16,488 bases of DNA from assembly GCA_021804455.1 (NCBI GenBank), contig JAJZHT010000007.1:1-16488 (forward strand). The letters are read 5' to 3'. Positions 14,718 to 16,488 of the stretch are shown here, in pieces. Position 1 is the first letter of the stretch. Each line of letters begins with the position of its first letter. The DNA is from Pseudomonadota bacterium. GTDB taxonomy: Bacteria > Pseudomonadota > Alphaproteobacteria > Paracaedibacterales > CAIULA01. Both the position numbers and the translations under genes were made by a program. Below the pieces are notes generated by a model that was not told where the DNA came from, did no database searches, and worked only from the letters and a program-made list of their open reading frames with translations.

Positions 14718-15404
14718 ATGAGTTTCCCTTTCCGTATTATTGACCTAACCCATACATTAACCCCGACGACTCCTTCATGGAATGGGGGTTGTGGTTTTCA
14801 TCACGAAATTAAATTGGATTATAAGGATTGCGCTACAGACGTTAAATTTCGGGTGCAACAAATTAAAATGCACGCAGGTATTGGAACGCACATCGATGCT
14901 CCCTCTCATTGTATACCGAATGGCAAAAGTGTCGCTGATTTAGAGCTTCAAACCTTGATAGCCCCCTGCAGTGTCATCGATGTTTCTAAAGATGCTTGTG
15001 AAAGTCTGACGATAGAACCGGGCAGGATTCACGATTTTGAAAAAATCCAGGGTCTTTTACCGGGTGGAAGTTTCGTTATTTTTTATACAGGTTGGGATAA
15101 ATTCTGGACACACCCCGAGCGTTACCGTAATAACTATCGATTCCCGAGCGTTGGCAAAAAGACAGCAGAACTTCTTTTGGAACGGAGGGTAGTCGGTCTT
15201 GGTATTGATACTCTTTCCCCGGATCGACCTGAGGATGGCTTTCCTGTTCAGCGCTTATGGTTGGGAGCGGGTTGCTATATTGTTGAAAACGTTGCGAATG
15301 CTTGTGCTCTGCCACCTACAGGATTTTACACGTGTGCTTTGCCCCTTAAAACTCAAGAGGGAACCGAGGCCCCAGTGCGTTTGGTGGGCCTTATACCAAA
15401 ATAA
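14718..15404 (+). CDS. Cyclase/kynurenine formamidase-family metal-dependent hydrolase
   Basis: The 228-residue cytoplasmic protein belongs to the family of KynB-like formamidases and polyketide cyclases, which hydrolyse amide or ester bonds with a metal centre. The core motif reads HAGIGTHIDAPSH (52-64), giving His58, Asp60 and His64. GLGIDTLSPD (160-169) and IVENV (188-192, Glu190) are also family-like. Two metal-site differences are visible. The first His is displaced by two residues relative to H-x-G-x-H. The His expected 12 residues before the ligand Glu is Gln178 (PVQRLWLG). No other tryptophan-degradation gene is nearby, so kynurenine formamidase activity should not be assumed. The ribosome binding site is weak (GGA 9-10 nt upstream). 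A terminator overlaps the stop codon. Confidence 0.82.
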   Translation: MSFPFRIIDLTHTLTPTTPSWNGGCGFHHEIKLDYKDCATDVKFRVQQIKMHAGIGTHIDAPSHCIPNGKSVADLELQTLIAPCSVIDVSKDACESLTIEPGRIHDFEKIQGLLPGGSFVIFYTGWDKFWTHPERYRNNYRFPSVGKKTAELLLERRVVGLGIDTLSPDRPEDGFPVQRLWLGAGCYIVENVANACALPPTGFYTCALPLKTQEGTEAPVRLVGLIPK

Positions 15405-15413
15405 GGCGTTTTT
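15388..15413 (+). terminator. Intrinsic terminator overlapping the cyclase-family stop codon
   Basis: GCCTTAT (15388-15394), a 6-nt loop and ATAAGGC (15401-15407) form a perfect 7-bp stem followed by G and five T (15409-15413). The stop TAA (15402-15404) lies inside the stem. The element ends two bases before the 3' end of the opposing tRNA gene. Confidence 0.75.
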
Positions 15414-15414
15414 C

Positions 15415-15505
15415 TGGCGGGGTGGGGGGGATTCGAACCCCCGATACGCTGTTAACGTATACACGATTTCCAATCGTGCGCCTTCGACCGCTCGGCCACC
15501 ACCCC
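15415..15505 (-). tRNA. tRNA-Ser (anticodon GGA)
   Basis: Read on the minus strand, the gene starts GGGGTGG and ends CCACCCC-G-CCA. The 7-bp acceptor stem is perfect, the discriminator base is G as in tRNA-Ser, and the CCA is encoded (TGG at 15415-15417 on the plus strand). The anticodon arm is CACGA-TTGGAAA-TCGTG, giving anticodon GGA (decodes UCC/UCU). The T arm is GGGGG-TTCGAAT-CCCCC. A long variable arm (ATACG/CGTAT stem around TTAACAG) confirms the class II tRNA-Ser type. Length 91 nt. Confidence 0.97.
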
Positions 15506-15518
15506 TTTTAAAAGAAGA

Positions 15519-15537
15519 ATGTTAAAAGAAATAACAT
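15519..15537. repeat. Short inverted repeat upstream of tRNA-Ser
   Basis: ATGTTA-AAAGAAA-TAACAT is a perfect 6-bp inverted repeat with a 7-bp spacer, 14 bp before the tRNA 5' end, in the region expected to hold its promoter. It could be an operator or chance in AT-rich DNA. Confidence 0.2.
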
Positions 15538-15560
15538 GAAGTGAATAAAGTTGGAAGGTT

Positions 15561-15598
15561 TTTAAAACAAAACCCTCTGTTTTTCGAAAAACAGAGGG
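15561..15598 (-). terminator. Intrinsic terminator of the minus-strand unknown gene
   Basis: A perfect 26-bp palindrome (15573-15598: CCCTCTGTTTTT, then CG, then its complement) forms a 12-bp stem if CG is counted as the turn. On the minus strand it is followed by TTTTGTTTTAAA, a good T-run. It stands 79 bp after the stop of the gene at 15677 and separates that gene from tRNA-Ser. Confidence 0.8.
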
Positions 15599-15676
15599 AA
15601 AGATGCTTTGAGTTAGGGTGATTTTTCATAACTCTATCAACTTATACCCATAAGAAGATCACACCCTTTTGTCAGT

Positions 15677-16486
15677 TCAGGAAGGTTGATCCTGCGAGTG
15701 TTGCGGACTCTGGAAATGCTCCGCTCCTGGTATTACAACCCTTGGAGAAAAAACCCTAGGAATACTAAAAGACATATATCTAAATTTTCGAATTTCATTA
15801 TTTGGAGAGGGGTAGGGGGAGCAAGTTTCTTTCATGCGATTCAAAACATCCTCATGGGTAAATTCTGACACAGAGTTTATGGCATTCGGAATCCTTTCAG
15901 GCCGTATATCTTCTTTTCTCTCGTTATAGATGGGGATTTCCGAAGCGCCTAAGGGCTGCAAAACAACCTCTATATAGGATTGAATCCAGACTTTCGTCAT
16001 ATAATCTTTTTCTGCAATGCCTAGAAAAAGATTATAATATTTTAAACGATCCTCTTTCTTCAAAATATCCCCTGAATAAATTTTTGCCATATTTTCTTCG
16101 AAGTGACGGTCATAAGTGATTCGGGCGTCTTTTGGTGAATCATCTATAAGGTCAAAAAAAACTTGTCCAAAGGTTGTGATACCCTGAAGAAAAGCCAGCC
16201 TTTCTTGTGTCTTTGGATCTGGATTGTCTAAACTATAAGCTTTGTAAATCTCAAAGAAATTGGGTAATTCTGATTCTTTGACTTTAACTTTTACACGGCC
16301 GTAAAAAACGCAGTAAGTTTGCGATAAAGTTTTGGCAAGGTTACGTTTTTCTTCGTCTGTTAGGGGTGGTAAATCTTGCCTTCCTGCGGTAGTGGCAAAA
16401 TAAAAGATTTCAGGAGTGCGGACCCCGGCATTCTCAGGCGTTAGATTTTCTGACAATTCTTGAATATAACGCAAGGGAGTTTGAAC
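15677..16486 (-). CDS. Unrecognised protein, 3' part only (5' end outside window)
   Basis: I do not recognise this protein. About 269 residues are visible, ending at TGA (15677-15679). The frame remains open to the window edge, and the first in-frame start candidate is a TTG at 16474 without supporting context, so the N-terminus most likely lies outside. The chain is rich in charged and aromatic residues and probably helical (for example LKYYNLFLGIAEKDYMTKVW). It has a Pro-rich stretch RTPEIFYFATTAGRQDLPPL near the visible start, and its last about 60 residues are Ser/Pro/Gln-rich and likely disordered. No membrane segment, repeat or catalytic motif is evident. A strong terminator follows at 15561-15598, so it is the end of its transcript. 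A secreted or lineage-specific protein is possible but not shown. Confidence 0.7.
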   Translation of the reverse strand, partial: VQTPLRYIQELSENLTPENAGVRTPEIFYFATTAGRQDLPPLTDEEKRNLAKTLSQTYCVFYGRVKVKVKESELPNFFEIYKAYSLDNPDPKTQERLAFLQGITTFGQVFFDLIDDSPKDARITYDRHFEENMAKIYSGDILKKEDRLKYYNLFLGIAEKDYMTKVWIQSYIEVVLQPLGASEIPIYNERKEDIRPERIPNAINSVSEFTHEDVLNRMKETCSPYPSPNNEIRKFRYMSFSIPRVFSPRVVIPGAEHFQSPQHSQDQPS

Positions 16487-16488
16487 TG

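Noticed and set aside
16472..16474. TTG as the true start of the last minus-strand gene
   Set aside because: The frame stays open to the window edge and no ribosome binding site precedes it, so truncation by the window is more likely.

Overview
The window looks like chromosomal DNA of an AT-rich alphaproteobacterium. The gene order leuS-lptE overlapping by ATGA, an alphaproteobacterial-type SdhB, a TIGR01459-type HAD phosphatase and perfect TTAA-N7-TTAA (CtrA-type) boxes all fit. Together with the low GC, a tRNA gene with encoded CCA and several exported or unrecognised proteins, this is compatible with a host-associated lineage such as Holosporales. That placement is inference only; no rRNA or marker comparison was possible.

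Layout. Positions 1-2776 (+) hold a tight cluster: a D,D-carboxypeptidase (5' end outside the window), a GNAT-fold protein that carries a signal peptide, and a HAD phosphatase. After a 221-bp gap comes aroK (2998-3603), whose product lacks the shikimate-binding Arg and is not followed by aroB. A 390-bp region (3604-3993) follows with three CtrA-type boxes, a doubtful 48-codon ORF and a GC-rich palindrome, and then alanine dehydrogenase (+). A minus-strand operon, nitronate monooxygenase-like gene > gltX > tsaD (5109-8924), converges on ald with a 4-bp overlap of the 3' ends and diverges from gpsA (9086-10084, +). Next are leuS-lptE (+), then a CtrA-type promoter driving a small exported protein plus sdhB (13404-14614), then a cyclase/formamidase-family gene with its own -10 element and a terminator that overlaps its stop codon. 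tRNA-Ser(GGA) lies on the minus strand at 15415-15505, and the 3' part of an unrecognised minus-strand gene with its own terminator fills 15561-16488.

Most genes are housekeeping: cell wall, translation and tRNA modification, phospholipid precursor supply, LPS transport, TCA cycle and respiration. The parts worth a second look are the four perfect CtrA boxes in two intergenic regions, the exported GNAT protein, the altered active or binding sites in AroK and the cyclase-family protein, the four-Cys tail on the flavoenzyme, and the C/G-rich palindrome. I see no CRISPR array, insertion sequence, prophage or rRNA. I could not identify a complete novel multi-gene system.
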